Assembly: GCA_003512175.1 (NCBI GenBank)
Contig: DOSP01000105.1
Span: forward strand, 1-9,145
Direction of reading: 5' to 3'
Origin: Candidatus Kerfeldbacteria bacterium
GTDB taxonomy: Bacteria > Patescibacteriota > Patescibacteriia > UBA9570
Length of the DNA: 9,145 bases
Shown here: one piece after another, positions 7,201 through 9,145 of the stretch
How the letters are laid out: each line of letters opens with the position of its first letter
Position numbering within the stretch: the stretch's first letter is position 1
Notes under the pieces: generated by a model
Seen by the model: the letters and a program-made list of their open reading frames with translations, nothing else
Database searches by the model: none
What the model was told of the DNA's origin: nothing
Made by a program: the position numbers and the translations under genes

Positions 7201-7491
7201 TTTGGTGAAATGGAAGTGTGGGCCCTCGAAGCCTATGGTGCTGCCCATATGTTGCAAGAAATTTTGACGATTAAATCAGATGATGTGCCCGGTCGCTCCA
7301 AAGCCTATGAAGCCGTGATTAAAGGTGAACCCATTCACAAGGTCAACGTGCCGGAATCGTTCAATGTGTTAGTACGAGAATTGAAAGGCTTGGGCTTATC
7401 GGTAGAACTATTTTCTAAAGAAGGCCAAGTGCTCGGCAGTGAAGTGGATACCGAAGTGGTCAAACCTAAGCCAACTGAAGAGACTAAATAA
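4237..7491 (+). CDS. rpoB: DNA-directed RNA polymerase subunit beta
   Basis: Beta subunit of the core RNA polymerase; with beta' it forms the active centre and holds the DNA-RNA hybrid. The frame is complete at 1084 residues, short compared with E. coli (1342), with none of the large lineage-specific inserts. Landmarks in order: N-terminal protrusion/lobe with [12 protein letters not shown] (112-123); rifampicin region [15 protein letters not shown] (381-395) and [13 protein letters not shown] (401-413); [19 protein letters not shown] (428-446); [17 protein letters not shown] (672-688); the active-site lysines K838 and K846 in [13 protein letters not shown]; and the C-terminal clamp stretch [20 protein letters not shown] (981-1000). 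Equivalents of E. coli Q513, D516, H526, R529 and S531 are all present (Q388, D391, H401, R404, S406), so the pocket looks rifampicin-sensitive. L533 is Met here. The usual RSPG at 138-141 reads RSAG. Expression is probably from the promoter at 4036, through a structured leader. rpoC follows after 8 bp. Confidence 0.98.
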   Translation: [1084 protein letters not shown]

Positions 7492-7499
7492 TCACCTGT

Positions 7500-9145
7500 A
7501 TGAATGAATATCAAGTAACCCGTACCCACGATTTCGACGCCATTCGCGTCACCATCGCTTCGCCTGATGAAATTCATGAATGGTCGCATGGTGAGGTCAC
7601 TCGTCCAGAAACTATCAATTACCGTACTCAAAAACCGGAAAAAGATGGCTTATTCTGTGAAAAGATTTTTGGTCCGTCCAAGGATTGGGAATGTTATTGT
7701 GGTAAGTATAAAAAAATTCGCTACAAAGGTATCGTCTGCGATAAGTGCGGTGTCGAAGTCACTCGTTCCATCGTGCGCCGTGAGCGCATGGGCCATATCG
7801 ATTTAGCGGCACCGGTATCGCACATCTGGTTCCTGCGTGGTGTGCCATCCAAAATTGGTTTGATTCTGGATTTGTCTGTGCAATCCCTTGAGAAGGTTAT
7901 TTACTTTGCCAACTTCATCATTACCGATGTCAATGAAGAGCTGAAAGTGCAAACCATCGAGCAAATTGATGTAGAGGCTGAACAGAAACGCAAAGCCATC
8001 AAGGCTGAGAATAGTCGTGCGATTGGTCAAATCAAACAACAGCGTGATGAAGCGGTGGCCAAAGAAACTGCGCCGTCAAAGAAGCAAAAGCTTACCGATA
8101 AATATGAATCGGAGTTGATTAATGCCTCAATCATGCGTGATGAAAAATTGAAAGATCTGGATGATGCCGTGGACATGGCCAAGAAAGAATTGCGTGAGCT
8201 CAAACCCATGCAGATTATTTCCGAAACCAAATACCAAGATCTCTCTCTAAAGTACGGTCATCTGTTTGAAGCCAGCATCGGGGCCGAAGCCGTGCATGAA
8301 TTACTCACCCGGGTCAATTTAGATGCACTGATCACTGAAATTGAAGTGGAAATGCAAACGGTATCCAAAAACCAGGCACAACGCATCATTCGCCGGTTGA
8401 AGCTTGCGAAGAATCTCAAAAAGAATAACATCCGGCCAAATTCAATGATTATGACCACGGTACCGGTGATCCCACCGGATCTGCGCCCAATGGTGCAATT
8501 AGATGGTGGCCGTTTTGCCGCTTCCGATCTGAACGATTTATATCGTCGCGTAATTAACCGCAACAATCGGTTGAAGCGCTTAAAGGAATTGAATGCCCCG
8601 GAAGTGATTCAACGCAACGAAAAACGTATGCTGCAAGAAGCCGTTGATGCCTTGATTGATAACGGAGCGCGTCATGGGAAGACCGTCACCGCCGCCACTG
8701 GCCAAAAACGGATGTTGAAATCTCTGGCGGATATGTTAAAAGGCAAGCAAGGTCGGTTCCGCCAGAACTTGCTTGGAAAACGGGTCGATTACTCTGGTCG
8801 CTCGGTGATTGTGGTTGGTCCACACTTGAAATTGAATCAATGTGGTCTGCCCAAACGCATGGCCTTGGAATTGTTCCGTCCATTCGTCATCTCGAAGTTG
8901 ATTGAAGGTGAATTTGTCTACAATGTGCGCAGCGCTAACCGCTTTATTGAATCTGGTCGAGCGGAAGTGTGGGACATTCTGGAAGACATTACCCGTACGT
9001 CGCATGTGTTATTGAATCGTGCACCAACCTTACATAGATTAGGTATTCAAGCCTTCCAACCAGTACTGATTGAAGGTAAAGCTATCCAAATTCATCCGTT
9101 GGTCTGTACGGCGTTCAATGCCGACTTCGATGGTGACCAAATGGC
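7500..9145 (+). CDS. rpoC: DNA-directed RNA polymerase subunit beta', 3' partial
   Basis: Beta' subunit of RNA polymerase, carrying the catalytic magnesium. ATG at 7500 opens a frame that runs off the right edge (548 full codons). Landmarks: N-terminal zinc-binding site C65, C67, C80 and C83 (CYCGKY ... CDKCG); RRERMGHIDLAAPVSHIWFL (93-112); a long Lys/Glu-rich helical stretch at about 150-233 with coiled-coil character; the VIPPDLRPMVQLDGGRFA region and NRNNRLKRL that lead into the clamp; GKRVDYSGRSVIV (426-438, switch region); LNRAPTLHRLGIQAF; and the metal-binding NADFDGDQM at 540-548, with D542, D544 and D546 as the catalytic aspartates. The bridge helix, trigger loop and C-terminus lie beyond the window. 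The gap to rpoB is only 8 bp and no Shine-Dalgarno is visible in it, so translation is probably coupled to rpoB, within the rpoBC operon. No frame break was seen. Confidence 0.98.
   Translation, partial: MNEYQVTRTHDFDAIRVTIASPDEIHEWSHGEVTRPETINYRTQKPEKDGLFCEKIFGPSKDWECYCGKYKKIRYKGIVCDKCGVEVTRSIVRRERMGHIDLAAPVSHIWFLRGVPSKIGLILDLSVQSLEKVIYFANFIITDVNEELKVQTIEQIDVEAEQKRKAIKAENSRAIGQIKQQRDEAVAKETAPSKKQKLTDKYESELINASIMRDEKLKDLDDAVDMAKKELRELKPMQIISETKYQDLSLKYGHLFEASIGAEAVHELLTRVNLDALITEIEVEMQTVSKNQAQRIIRRLKLAKNLKKNNIRPNSMIMTTVPVIPPDLRPMVQLDGGRFAASDLNDLYRRVINRNNRLKRLKELNAPEVIQRNEKRMLQEAVDALIDNGARHGKTVTAATGQKRMLKSLADMLKGKQGRFRQNLLGKRVDYSGRSVIVVGPHLKLNQCGLPKRMALELFRPFVISKLIEGEFVYNVRSANRFIESGRAEVWDILEDITRTSHVLLNRAPTLHRLGIQAFQPVLIEGKAIQIHPLVCTAFNADFDGDQM

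Noticed and set aside
7567..7806. A 79-codon + strand frame inside rpoC.
   Set aside because: It overlaps the zinc-binding region of beta' in another frame; the rpoC frame is continuous and fully conserved there.
1..9145. CRISPR arrays, insertion sequences, tRNA or rRNA genes, prophage or attachment sites.
   Set aside because: No regularly spaced repeats, transposase motifs, cloverleaf sequences or rRNA stretches were seen on either strand.

Overview
This window most likely comes from a member of the Candidate Phyla Radiation (Patescibacteria). The placement rests on protein character and was not checked by a search. The beta subunit of RNA polymerase is short (1084 residues) and its N-terminus has the CPR-like '[25 protein letters not shown]' style of sequence. 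The Mur ligase belongs to a divergent MurE-like type that I associate with CPR genomes: no N-terminal UDP-binding domain, DYAYEP in place of DYAHTP, and DEDPYDDDP in place of the DNPR motif. TGA is used as a stop by three genes, so the genetic code is the standard bacterial one, not the recoded code of Gracilibacteria and Absconditabacteria. G+C looks moderate, a little under half by eye.

Left half (1-3982): four genes packed on the + strand. They are a secreted subtilisin-family protease whose 5' end lies outside the window, a small four-helix membrane protein, the MurE-like Mur ligase, and an exported Cys-rich protein with a C-terminal membrane domain. Genes 1/2 and 2/3 overlap by 4 bp (ATGA) and gene 4 starts 4 bp after gene 3 stops, so they look like one translationally coupled operon. 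All four products act at or near the cell envelope, but only the protease and the ligase have recognisable biochemistry.

Intergenic region (3983-4236): the only sizeable non-coding stretch. It holds a perfect DnaA-box 9-mer, a good sigma70-type promoter (TTGACG, 17 bp, TATGGT) and a leader of about 165 nt. The leader has several potential hairpins, ending in a bulged hairpin plus T-tract that resembles an intrinsic terminator or attenuator just before the rpoB ribosome binding site. No clear terminator for the upstream operon was seen.

Right half (4237-9145): rpoB complete, then rpoC 8 bp later, cut off by the window end just after the catalytic NADFDGD motif. These encode the beta and beta' subunits of RNA polymerase. 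rpoB is not preceded by rplJ/rplL, its usual neighbours in many bacteria; it has its own promoter instead. The best candidates for something undescribed are the rpoB leader, the envelope operon (especially genes 2 and 4), and the unusual substrate-binding residues of the Mur ligase.
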